A stretch of DNA of 26,758 nucleotides from Candidatus Roizmanbacteria bacterium UBA6242 (GTDB lineage: Bacteria > Patescibacteriota > Microgenomatia > UBA1406 > GWC2-37-13), in contig DJWA01000016.1 in NCBI GenBank assembly GCA_002440905.1, positions 1 to 26,758 on the forward strand, given 5' to 3'. Every line of letters starts with the position of its first letter. Within the stretch, counting starts at the first letter, position 1. The position numbers and the translations under genes are program-made. This document shows positions 1 through 6,355 of the stretch, in pieces. The notes under the pieces were generated by a model that worked only from the letters and a program-made list of their open reading frames with translations, had not been told where the DNA came from and did not search any database.

Positions 1-461
1 GCGGCAATCGCCGCTGCCGAACCACCCGACGAACCTCCTGGGAGATAATCAGGGTTTCTCGGGTTGAGGGTGGGTCCAAAATCTGAAGTCTCCGTCGATG
101 ATCCATGAGCCCAAGCATCCATATTTGTTTTACCTATGGTGACTCCACCGTTTTCCTTTATCTTTTTTGTTACGGTTGATTCATAGGGCGGGATAAATCC
201 CTTAAGGACATTGGACGAGGCGGTCGTCTCTATATCTTTAGTTAGAAAGTTATCCTTTATAGCAAAGGGGGTTCCCATAAATGGTTTATCTGCTTGTTCC
301 TTTGCCTCATCAAGCGCTTTCTTATCCAAAGTCAGATATACATTTAATTTTTTGCCGTTGTTGATCGCGGAGAATGTGTCCGTGTAGATATCTTCCAAGG
401 AGATTTCCTTTTTTTTCAATAGCTCCAGGGATCTTTTAAGAGTCAGTTCGTTTGTTTTCAT
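1..461 (-). CDS. gatA: Asp/Glu-tRNA amidotransferase subunit A (partial, C-terminus beyond left edge)
   Basis: Glutamine amidase subunit of the GatCAB complex, which converts Glu-tRNA(Gln) and Asp-tRNA(Asn) to Gln-tRNA(Gln) and Asn-tRNA(Asn). The window holds the first ~153 codons. Visible amidase-signature elements are FAIKDN, which carries the Lys of the Ser-cisSer-Lys triad, GSSTETSDFGPTLNP, and the PGGSSGGSAAAIAA glycine/serine stretch with the cis-Ser. The catalytic Ser of the later DTGGS-type motif would lie outside the window. The start at 461 is supported by GAGGA about 11 nt upstream. The gene follows gatC after 5 nt, so the two should be co-transcribed and both lie under the attenuator at 783-856. 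gatB is not visible here. Confidence 0.96.
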   Translation of the reverse strand, partial: MKTNELTLKRSLELLKKKEISLEDIYTDTFSAINNGKKLNVYLTLDKKALDEAKEQADKPFMGTPFAIKDNFLTKDIETTASSNVLKGFIPPYESTVTKKIKENGGVTIGKTNMDAWAHGSSTETSDFGPTLNPRNPDYLPGGSSGGSAAAIA

Positions 462-466
462 TTTTA

Positions 467-769
467 TTAGTCCTCGACCAATATTTGGTCAACTACAAAG
501 AATCCTTCGTGTTTATTTTTGGCATTACTCAGGGCGTCTTCTTGGGAGATCATATTCTCTTCGATAACCTTGTCTTCGCGAAGAACGTTTTCAAGTCCTG
601 TCACCTGATGAGTTGGTTCGACCTTATCTACGTTCACGTCAAAAAGCTTATCTACAACTTCCAGCGTCTTACTGAACCCCTCAGCAAAATTCTCCTCTTC
701 CTTATTAGTTACTGGAATTTTGGCCAGATGCGACATGTGTTTAACCGTATCTTTTGAGATTTTCGTCAT
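467..769 (-). CDS. gatC: Asp/Glu-tRNA amidotransferase subunit C
   Basis: A 100-residue GatC, the small subunit that wraps around GatA and GatB and stabilises the amidotransferase. The length is normal for the family. Recognisable features are the N-terminal helix KDTVKHMSHLAKIPV, the central VVDKLFDVNVDKVEPTHQV (family form: L..ld.vDt..V.PT.h), the VLREDKV element and the C-terminal GFFVVDQIL (family form: f.VP.vl). The gene is the first of gatC-gatA. No Shine-Dalgarno is visible before the ATG at 769. The preceding ~115 nt form a leader-peptide attenuator whose terminator U-run ends 13 nt before the start codon. Confidence 0.95.
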   Translation of the reverse strand: MTKISKDTVKHMSHLAKIPVTNKEEENFAEGFSKTLEVVDKLFDVNVDKVEPTHQVTGLENVLREDKVIEENMISQEDALSNAKNKHEGFFVVDQILVED

Positions 770-782
770 AGTCTATTCTATT

Positions 783-805
783 AAAAAACTCGCCCGGAGG
801 CGAGT
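783..805 (-). terminator. Intrinsic terminator of the gatC attenuator
   Basis: Read on the minus strand: ACTCGCC, loop TCCG, GGCGAGT, then a run of T. The stem is 7 bp, with its last A-U pair using the first U of the run. It stands between the 14-codon leader ORF and gatC, so it would end transcription before gatC unless disrupted. Its 5' arm is also part of the antiterminator. Confidence 0.85.
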
Positions 806-856
806 GTAATTATCAGGACAACACAAGCCTCCCCTTAAAGGGCAACTTGCTGTTGT
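783..856 (-). promoter_or_regulatory. Leader-peptide attenuator of gatCA: three competing RNA hairpins
   Basis: Minus-strand RNA segments. Segment 1 is ACAACAGCAAG (856-846), inside the Gln codons. It pairs with CTTGTGTTGT (827-818) as 10 bp with one bulged G: the protector. Segment 2 is GGAGGC-TT-GTGT (832-821). It pairs with ACAC-TC-GCCTCC (807-796), 4 bp plus 6 bp around a 2x2 internal loop: the antiterminator. Segment 3 is also the 5' arm of the terminator (805-783). The leader stop codon (837-835) lies directly before GGGGAGGC. A ribosome reaching the stop would therefore mask segment 2 and allow termination, while one stalled on the Gln codons would mask segment 1 and allow the antiterminator. 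The pairings are read from sequence; the switching is inferred from the trp-type model. Confidence 0.82.
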
Positions 857-879
857 TGATTGACAAAAAATGATTTCAT
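835..879 (-). CDS. gatCA leader peptide MKSFFVNQQQQVAL
   Basis: A 14-codon ORF: ATG AAA TCA TTT TTT GTC AAT CAA CAA CAG CAA GTT GCC CTT TAA. It contains Asn followed by four consecutive Gln codons. Gln and Asn are exactly the two amino acids whose charged tRNAs GatCAB produces. An in-frame TAA lies three codons before the ATG, so this is the only start. The ATG overlaps the stop of the upstream HD-domain gene (ATGA). A near-consensus promoter lies just upstream and would give an almost leaderless transcript. The peptide itself probably has no function; its translation would be the sensor. Confidence 0.8.
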   Translation of the reverse strand: MKSFFVNQQQQVAL

Positions 880-1763
880 GATTTTTTAATTCTAATATCA
901 AGTCCTCTTCTTGTCAATTGGTCTTCCGAAATTGTCCTTTCAAAGACATCCATTATTCCGTATACGCGCATCAAAGTCATAAAAAGATCATTTTTTTCAT
1001 AATCTTCCCGACTAAAGGGAGGGTACATGTCCTGCGTGGCAATTTTCGCCTTAAATGACTTTATAAGTTTTCTGGAATATACCCCTTGGTTCCCTTTGGT
1101 GTTAATAAGCCATAATAAATGTTCCTTTGTGACAGGTCTGTGGTATGGGCGTCGTGGATCAAGAAGACCGCCAATCAAATCGGCTAGAGCCACTATCTCC
1201 GTCAGCTCGTGTCTGGAATTAAGTTCTTCGGGCTTCCAAGTACCGCTTCTGCCGCTCCCCAGATTGTGTTCATAACTGAAATACTCAAGATCATAGAGAC
1301 TCAATTCATGCAAGATAACACCTCCCAAGGTACCATGCAGTCTTATTCTGTGTCTTTCATCCTCTGTGAGCGCTGACTTGTCTTTTGTATTTAAAAGTCT
1401 TTTGTCAACGCCTGTTTTGCCGATATCGTGGACTAGGCTTCCTTCAAATACATTGACGATTTTAGACAAATACACCGCTCGGGACTCCGGCAAAACGTAA
1501 CTTGCCCCAGTCAACATGTCTCGAAATACATCCTGGGCAAATGTTACGGCCATCAAGGCGTCTTCAAAAGTATGTGTTAGAGAATCCCGATGGTGACCTT
1601 GAAGAATCTCAACCAAACCGGCTATTTTGTTTGCCCTTGACGATTTCTTAAGGACTTTCAATTGTTCCTTATACGGGTAGTTGCCTTTGGAAAATAAAAG
1701 CCTGGTCGATTCTATTATCTCTCTTTTGGGGGGCCTGTATGAACCGTTGGCTTCAGTAGTCAT
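876..1763 (-). CDS. HD-domain phosphohydrolase-like protein
   Basis: A 295-residue soluble protein with an HD metal-dependent phosphohydrolase core. Visible metal-ligand candidates are H64 (SLTH), H112-D113 (VHDIGK), H143 (RLHGTLG) and H166 (SYEHNLG), followed by LADLIGGLLDPRRPYHRP, which resembles the DxxDALxxxRPYR segment of HD-GYP proteins. A true GYP motif is absent after H166, so cyclic-di-GMP hydrolysis cannot be assumed. The substrate is unknown; a phosphodiesterase or nucleotide phosphohydrolase is likely. The start at 1763 has a near-ideal promoter only a few nt upstream. The 3' end contains the promoter of the gatC leader, and its TGA overlaps the leader ATG. Confidence 0.8.
   Translation of the reverse strand: MTTEANGSYRPPKREIIESTRLLFSKGNYPYKEQLKVLKKSSRANKIAGLVEILQGHHRDSLTHTFEDALMAVTFAQDVFRDMLTGASYVLPESRAVYLSKIVNVFEGSLVHDIGKTGVDKRLLNTKDKSALTEDERHRIRLHGTLGGVILHELSLYDLEYFSYEHNLGSGRSGTWKPEELNSRHELTEIVALADLIGGLLDPRRPYHRPVTKEHLLWLINTKGNQGVYSRKLIKSFKAKIATQDMYPPFSREDYEKNDLFMTLMRVYGIMDVFERTISEDQLTRRGLDIRIKKS
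889..917 (-). promoter_or_regulatory. Promoter of the gatC leader, inside the 3' end of the HD gene
   Basis: On the minus strand: TTGACA (917-912, perfect -35), 17-nt spacer, TAGAAT (894-889, five of six -10 bases). The predicted transcription start is near 882, about 3 nt before the leader-peptide ATG at 879. Confidence 0.75.
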
Positions 1764-1772
1764 AAGAGGCCC

Positions 1773-1801
1773 ATTATATTATATTGACGATCTAAAGACA
1801 A
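1773..1801 (-). promoter_or_regulatory. Promoter of the HD-domain gene
   Basis: On the minus strand: TTGTCT (1801-1796), 17-nt spacer, TATAAT (1778-1773). The -10 box ends 9 nt before the ATG at 1763, so the 5' UTR would be about 3 nt and without a Shine-Dalgarno. A second overlapping TATAAT lies at 1783-1778. Confidence 0.65.
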
Positions 1802-1893
1802 TTATTAACCTAGCCAAGTTTTTTCAAGTATTAATATTTTAGGAGGGTTATCAAGAAAAACGATTTATTCTGAGAAGGTTTTATACAAACAAT

Positions 1894-2382
1894 TCAAAAT
1901 GAGGTTTTGTATCCAATCTTTCTAAGGAATTCCTTTCTCTCTCGAATTTCCTTTTCGTCCTCGACTCCATTCGGGGATCCTCCGTCAATAACGCCCATAA
2001 TTCCTCTTCCTTGATCGGATTCAGCAACAACTACTTCCGTCGAATTGGCAGTCGCACAAAATATATGAACAACCTCCGAAAGATGTTTTATGCGATTGAG
2101 AACGTTTATGGGATAGGAGTCTTTAAGAAAAATGAAAAGCGAATGACCGGCTCCGACTTTTTTTGCATTGACGGTCGCTAACTTGACCATGTCCTCATCG
2201 GTCCCGGCGGTCCGTATTTTTTTGGGTCCCGAGGCTTCACAAAAAGCTAAACCAAACTTGATACCCGGAACAGCTTCGACCAGCGTTTCGTAGCAGTCCT
2301 CGACCGTCTTTATAAAATGAGATTGTGCCAGAATAAAATTAATTTCTTCAGGTTTTTCGACCTTTATATTTAAAAATTTCAT
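1894..2382 (-). CDS. Adenosine-specific kinase family protein
   Basis: A 162-residue protein matching the small family described as adenosine-specific kinase, known mainly from archaea and some bacteria and unrelated in fold to PfkB adenosine kinases. Distinctive elements are the N-terminal IKVEKPEEINFILAQSHFIKT, FGLAFCEASG, VGAGHSLFIFL, the GVIDGGSPNGVE segment and the C-terminal RKEFLRKIGYK. The length equals that of the family. The expected role is purine nucleoside salvage, phosphorylating adenosine with ATP; this rests on family knowledge. A TATATA box ends 7 nt before the ATG, so the gene probably has its own leaderless transcript. The neighbours show no nucleotide-salvage context. Confidence 0.85.
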   Translation of the reverse strand: MKFLNIKVEKPEEINFILAQSHFIKTVEDCYETLVEAVPGIKFGLAFCEASGPKKIRTAGTDEDMVKLATVNAKKVGAGHSLFIFLKDSYPINVLNRIKHLSEVVHIFCATANSTEVVVAESDQGRGIMGVIDGGSPNGVEDEKEIRERKEFLRKIGYKTSF

Positions 2383-2406
2383 AATTTCATATATATAAAT
2401 ATATAA

Positions 2407-3186
2407 TCATCTTAAATCGTCGTCAAAATATTCATACCACGACAAAAATCCCATGGCAAAGAGCATCAACCAGAAAACAAACTCTTCCAAAGGGAACAAT
2501 AGCTTACCTATGTCTATCCAACCGATAAATTCCGAGCTACGGGGAAAATACCACCATCCTTTGGCCAAGGCTGTCAACTCATAACAGAGAGCAAGATAGA
2601 AAAAATAAAATCCGGTGATGACAAACTTGCCCAATAGCTTCTGGTGGTTTATGAGAAACAGGAATAACGGAACAATCAAAAGAAACGTGCCCCACACGGC
2701 GTAAAAATACCTAATCTTAAAAATCGCCGGATAGATAAAGCCAATTATGAAATAGAGTGTTGGAACGATAAATGAAACCGTCAGAAGCGGAATAAACTTT
2801 TTTCTGAAATATTCCTTCGGTTTTTGGGAATCAAAGAAGTATTCATAAAACATGATCACTTCATAGCACATGAAATACACCCAAATCGTGTCCTCAACCG
2901 GCACTGTACCTAAGAATTTAAATGGAAAGATCGTGTCGGGTATGATTCGTTGCCCCATGGAAAGGGATATGTAGTCGATAGTTAGGAGGGCGGGGATCGA
3001 AACAACCGAAAATAAAGCGGACTTTATGATCGATCCAGGTTTGAGGGCCGACAGCACAACCGAAGGAATAACCAGAAACAGAATTACCGACATTAGAAAA
3101 TTGGTGTTAGTAATCATGGAGAATGCGGCCGCAAGGATCGGAAAAACAACAAACAAGCTTAATACGAAGTCTTTTTCTTGCTTCAT
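2407..3186 (-). CDS. Lycopene-cyclase-like (CarR/CrtYcd-type) integral membrane protein
   Basis: A 259-residue polytopic protein with about seven hydrophobic segments. It appears internally duplicated. The first half ends FKFLGTVPVEDTIWVYFMC...YEYFFD, and the second ends IDIGKLLFPLEEFVFWLMLF...WYEYFDDD. The repeated P-x-E-[DE] followed by aromatic residues is the hallmark of the heterodimeric CrtYc/CrtYd and fused CarR-type lycopene cyclase domain. That family cyclises carotenoid ends, but no other carotenoid gene is in the window, so the substrate may be another prenyl compound. The gene starts 22 nt after the 3' end of tRNA-Pro and may be read from the tRNA promoter. It ends 24 nt before the kinase gene. 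Confidence 0.72.
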   Translation of the reverse strand: MKQEKDFVLSLFVVFPILAAAFSMITNTNFLMSVILFLVIPSVVLSALKPGSIIKSALFSVVSIPALLTIDYISLSMGQRIIPDTIFPFKFLGTVPVEDTIWVYFMCYEVIMFYEYFFDSQKPKEYFRKKFIPLLTVSFIVPTLYFIIGFIYPAIFKIRYFYAVWGTFLLIVPLFLFLINHQKLLGKFVITGFYFFYLALCYELTALAKGWWYFPRSSEFIGWIDIGKLLFPLEEFVFWLMLFAMGFLSWYEYFDDDLR

Positions 3187-3207
3187 ATTTTTAAGTGTAG
3201 CAAAAAG

Positions 3208-3281
3208 TCGGGGCGGCGGGACTTGAACCCACGGTCTTCAGACCCCCAGCCTGACGCTTTAGCCATCTAAGCTACGCCCCG
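3208..3281 (-). tRNA. tRNA-Pro (anticodon GGG)
   Basis: A 74-nt cloverleaf on the minus strand. The acceptor CGGGGCG/CGCCCCG is fully paired and has the C1-G72 pair typical of bacterial tRNA-Pro. D stem is GCTT/AAGC, anticodon stem TCAGG/TCTGA with loop CTGGGGG (anticodon GGG, G37), variable loop AGACC, T arm GTGGG-TTCAAGT-CCCGC, discriminator A73. CCA is not encoded (CTTTTTG follows). A TAAAAT -10 candidate lies at 3299-3294. Confidence 0.95.
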
Positions 3282-3388
3282 TCTGGTAAGGCAATTTTAT
3301 CAGAAGAGGTGATCGATTGCACTCGCCCATTACCCAATGTTGGTTTATTCATGTAGACCTATACTCATTCCTAGGATAACCAATGATA

Positions 3389-3394
3389 TATAAT
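3389..3394 (+). promoter_or_regulatory. -10 box (TATAAT) of the EamA-like transporter gene
   Basis: A perfect TATAAT ending 9 nt before the ATG at 3404. The predicted transcript starts about 3 nt before the start codon. No convincing -35 is seen. Confidence 0.55.
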
Positions 3395-3403
3395 TGACAA
3401 AAT

Positions 3404-4264
3404 ATGGATTGGATAACCGCGAGCCTGTTAATGTTTGTGACTTCTGTAATCTTTTACCTTTTAGCCCGAAAGGCGTCTCTTATTAGGCTTCCGACGGAAT
3501 TCATTAATTTGTCATCGTCTTCCGTGGCTATCGTTCTATATCTTCTGGTGGCTTATGTGGAAGGGACGGGTTTGGCGATTAGTAGCCAGGGCTTACTGAT
3601 CGTATTCTTGTTATCTATTTTCGGTAGCTATCTCCCAAATGTTGCCTCTTTTAACAGCATCAAATACGCACCCAATCCGGGTTACAGCTTAATGATCTCC
3701 AAAAGCTACGTTGTGTTCACGACATTGGTTGCCGTATTTCTTTTCAAATCACCCCTAACAGTTAAGTCTATTATTGCGATTTTATTGATCGTCGGATTCT
3801 CGATTCTCATAATGGTCGGTAAGGCAAAACCTCATAAGCTTTACAGCTCAACGTGGTTACCTCTGGCTTTCATAGCATTTTTTGGATGGGGAATTCTGTC
3901 AATCGGATCAAAATATATGCTCACAATTGGCGTAACCGTTCCCCAAAGGCTCGTTTACCTTTCAGTCTTTATAACCGCATATGCTTTGGGGGAAATATTT
4001 GCCAGAAAAACCAAGATAAAGAACTTTACGCTCTCGACTTTTGTATTGATGATATTTATCGGAGTGTTCTTTGCGGCTTTTAATTATTTTATGCTCGTAG
4101 CTTTGGACAAAGCCCCGAATATCGGATACGTAAATGCCATAAATGCCAGTTCGATATCGGTCCTGACTGTCTTTGCGACCCTCATTTTTAAAGACGAGTT
4201 TTCTATAAGAAAGTTTATTGGAATTATGGGAGTGATTGCCGGCCTGGTATTTCTTCTTATATAA
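3404..4264 (+). CDS. EamA/DMT-superfamily transporter-like membrane protein
   Basis: A 286-residue protein with about ten hydrophobic segments in two halves of five, the usual layout of EamA (drug/metabolite transporter) permeases. Segment ends fit the family, for example FNSIKYAPNPGYSLMISKSYVVFTTLVAVFLFKSPLT in the first half and ALDKAPNIGYVNAINASSISVLTVFATLIFKDEFS in the second, both resembling the EamA 'a..a..sl.ap+..l...l..gE.l' pattern. The transported compound cannot be predicted. The gene is monocistronic, ends 2 nt before the convergent 78-residue ORF, and is preceded by TATAAT at 3389-3394. Confidence 0.8.
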   Translation: MDWITASLLMFVTSVIFYLLARKASLIRLPTEFINLSSSSVAIVLYLLVAYVEGTGLAISSQGLLIVFLLSIFGSYLPNVASFNSIKYAPNPGYSLMISKSYVVFTTLVAVFLFKSPLTVKSIIAILLIVGFSILIMVGKAKPHKLYSSTWLPLAFIAFFGWGILSIGSKYMLTIGVTVPQRLVYLSVFITAYALGEIFARKTKIKNFTLSTFVLMIFIGVFFAAFNYFMLVALDKAPNIGYVNAINASSISVLTVFATLIFKDEFSIRKFIGIMGVIAGLVFLLI

Positions 4265-4266
4265 TT

Positions 4267-4503
4267 TTAGGCTTTCTTTGGCTCGGCGGTAAGGAATCTA
4301 CCCGCTTCGCGAACAAGCCCGATAGCGCCACCTATCAAACCTCCCCATAAAGCTCCGGTTGCAGCAACACTAAGAATTGTGTTTATAAGCAAGGCGGGAA
4401 TACCAAGTAAAAGGGCTCCTTCAATACCCAACAAGGCGACCGCCCCGATGACGGCTCCTTTTTTAAGTGAGTTCCAGACTCCAGGCTCTTTTCTTTCTGC
4501 CAT
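4267..4503 (-). CDS. Small glycine-rich two-helix membrane protein, unknown function
   Basis: A 78-residue protein with two hydrophobic stretches, AVIGAVALLGIEGALLLGIPALLINTIL (roughly residues 17-44) and ATGALWGGLIGGAIGLV (49-65), and charged ends. Small-residue spacing such as GGLIGGAIG resembles glycine-zipper helices. No family is recognised. It is supported as a real gene by a good promoter (TTGCAT, 16 nt, TATACT) ending 9 nt before its ATG and by clean packing between its neighbours. Confidence 0.65.
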   Translation of the reverse strand: MAERKEPGVWNSLKKGAVIGAVALLGIEGALLLGIPALLINTILSVAATGALWGGLIGGAIGLVREAGRFLTAEPKKA

Positions 4504-4512
4504 ATGCCCTAT

Positions 4513-4540
4513 AGTATATCATAAACGATCTCCAATGCAA
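4513..4540 (-). promoter_or_regulatory. Promoter of the 78-residue membrane protein gene
   Basis: On the minus strand: TTGCAT (4540-4535), 16-nt spacer, TATACT (4518-4513), 9 nt to the ATG at 4503. The predicted 5' UTR is only 2-3 nt. Confidence 0.55.
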
Positions 4541-4564
4541 GTTATTTAGATTGATACAAGGTGA

Positions 4565-4570
4565 TATAAT
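4565..4570 (+). promoter_or_regulatory. -10 box (TATAAT) of the ABC transporter operon
   Basis: A perfect TATAAT ending 6 nt before the ATG at 4577. Transcription would start at or next to the start codon, giving a leaderless mRNA. The -35 is weak. Confidence 0.55.
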
Positions 4571-4576
4571 TGGGCT

Positions 4577-6355
4577 ATGATCCGCTTCAAAAATATCCTC
4601 AAAAACCTCTATTTAATTTTGAAAATGGCCTGGGAGGAAGACAAGGTCCTTTTCGCCGGATATTTCCTTACTTCGTTTATATCGGTTATTCTTTTGTTTC
4701 TTGTCTATTTCTTCTACAAACTTATGATCGACCAGGTATTTGCCGACATAGCGACAAGCCCTTCAAGTATTCTTTTTCTGGTTATTATCGGATACCTTCT
4801 GGTCGAATACCTGAGCCGATTTGTTACCTCGACGCTGAACGCCTTTTATTTTGAATTTCTTCTTCGGGCGAAATTCCAGAACGTGCTTGCCCGCCGATTT
4901 ATGGAAAAGTTGGCAATGCTTGACTTTGCCAATCTAGAGGACGGGACGGTCCGCAACCTCATAGCTAAAGTGTCCGATACCTTTACCTGGCGGATACATG
5001 CCAACCTGCAGATGGTCAACTATATTATTTACAATATAGCAGCCATATTGATGTCCTTCGCGATTGCTTATCAGTTTGGTTATGGATACTTTATCCTGCT
5101 TTTCATTTTCGCCGCCCCCCTTTATTTCATTAGAGCGAAATTCGGCAACATTCAATGGTCTATCTATTCCTCCCAGTCGGACAAGATTAACTATTTATGG
5201 TACCTACGGTATCTTTTTACCGAATTCCCGACACTTTCTGAAATTAAGATGTACGGTCTTAAAGATTATTTCTTGAACAAAGCCAAAAAGCTTCAGGACG
5301 AGATTGTTGATAGATATAAAAAGCCCATAATCAGGCAGGCGCTTATATCGTCTGGGGTTTCCCTTGTTTTGCCCGTTATTATATTTTTTGCCGTCAAGGA
5401 TTTTACCGGCGGAGTATTCGCAAAAAAACATTCGCTTGGAGATTTTACTTTTTTTTTGAACACCCTTTATACCTTTGTTGGCCAGATTTCTAATCTCTTG
5501 GTCAACTTCGGTGTCATTTACGAAAACAACCTTTATGTCGAAGATTATTTCAATCTCCAAGGACTAGAGAACAAGATTAAAGAAAAGAAAATGGCCGGCC
5601 GAATATTAAAAGGACCTAGGGAAATAAGGTTTTCGGGCGTCTCTTTTTCCTACCCTGGTTCCGATAGTCTAGTATTGAACAATATCAACCTGACGATTAA
5701 AAAAGGCGAAGATATTGCCATCGTTGGACACAACGGTGCCGGTAAGACCACCCTAATTAAACTACTTCTTAGATTCTACGACCCGACTGAAGGTAAAATC
5801 TTGGTAGACGGCAAAGACCTGAGAACCTTAAACACCAACGACTGGTATAAACAGCTAAGCGTCCTTTTCCAAGATTTTGCTAAATACAATCTGACCCTAA
5901 AGGAGAATATCCAGTTCGGATCGGTCTCAAGCAAAAAAAGCGTCAAAGAATTTTTGAAACAAGCCCAAGGAGATGATGTTCTAAAGATTAAAAAAGGCGT
6001 TGAACAGGTGTTGGGTAGCTGGTTTGAGGACGGCGAGGAGATTTCAATCGGTCAATGGCAGAAGGTAGCAATCGCCCGCGCTCTTTATAGGAATGCTCCA
6101 CTCCTAATTCTTGATGAACCAACTTCAAACATTGATCCCCAGGCGGAATACGATATTTTCAACAACTTAAAATCCCTCTATAAGAAAAGGAATTTAATTT
6201 TTATCTCCCACCGTTTTTCAACCGTGAGGATGGCTGACAAGATTTACGTATTAGACAAGGGCAAGCTTGTTGAGGAAGGTAGTCACCAGGAATTATTCAA
6301 TTCAAAAGGTCTTTACCGGAAGTTTTTTGATATCCAAAAAAAAGGTTATGAATAA
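4577..6355 (+). CDS. ABC exporter, fused permease and ATPase
   Basis: A 592-residue half-transporter that should work as a dimer in the membrane. Residues ~20-300 form a six-helix transmembrane domain, and ~350-585 the nucleotide-binding domain. Motifs: Walker A GHNGAGKTT (G384, K390), Q-loop VLFQDF, signature ISIGQWQK (489-496, instead of LSGGQ), Walker B LLILDEP, D-loop SNID and switch ISHR. Related exporters of the MsbA/peptidase-free type move lipids, peptides or drugs; the substrate is unknown. The gene overlaps the next by 8 nt, and that gene is a predicted polyprenyl-linked mannosyltransferase followed by PBP2. The context therefore suggests an envelope or glycolipid role (inference). 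No Shine-Dalgarno; TATAAT ends 6 nt before the ATG. Confidence 0.93.
   Translation: MIRFKNILKNLYLILKMAWEEDKVLFAGYFLTSFISVILLFLVYFFYKLMIDQVFADIATSPSSILFLVIIGYLLVEYLSRFVTSTLNAFYFEFLLRAKFQNVLARRFMEKLAMLDFANLEDGTVRNLIAKVSDTFTWRIHANLQMVNYIIYNIAAILMSFAIAYQFGYGYFILLFIFAAPLYFIRAKFGNIQWSIYSSQSDKINYLWYLRYLFTEFPTLSEIKMYGLKDYFLNKAKKLQDEIVDRYKKPIIRQALISSGVSLVLPVIIFFAVKDFTGGVFAKKHSLGDFTFFLNTLYTFVGQISNLLVNFGVIYENNLYVEDYFNLQGLENKIKEKKMAGRILKGPREIRFSGVSFSYPGSDSLVLNNINLTIKKGEDIAIVGHNGAGKTTLIKLLLRFYDPTEGKILVDGKDLRTLNTNDWYKQLSVLFQDFAKYNLTLKENIQFGSVSSKKSVKEFLKQAQGDDVLKIKKGVEQVLGSWFEDGEEISIGQWQKVAIARALYRNAPLLILDEPTSNIDPQAEYDIFNNLKSLYKKRNLIFISHRFSTVRMADKIYVLDKGKLVEEGSHQELFNSKGLYRKFFDIQKKGYE

Noticed and set aside
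6267..6347. Upstream extension of the mannosyltransferase frame
   Set aside because: It lies within the 3' end of the ABC transporter gene and encodes no plausible N-terminus; the ATG at 6348 gives a normal overlap and an N-terminal membrane helix.
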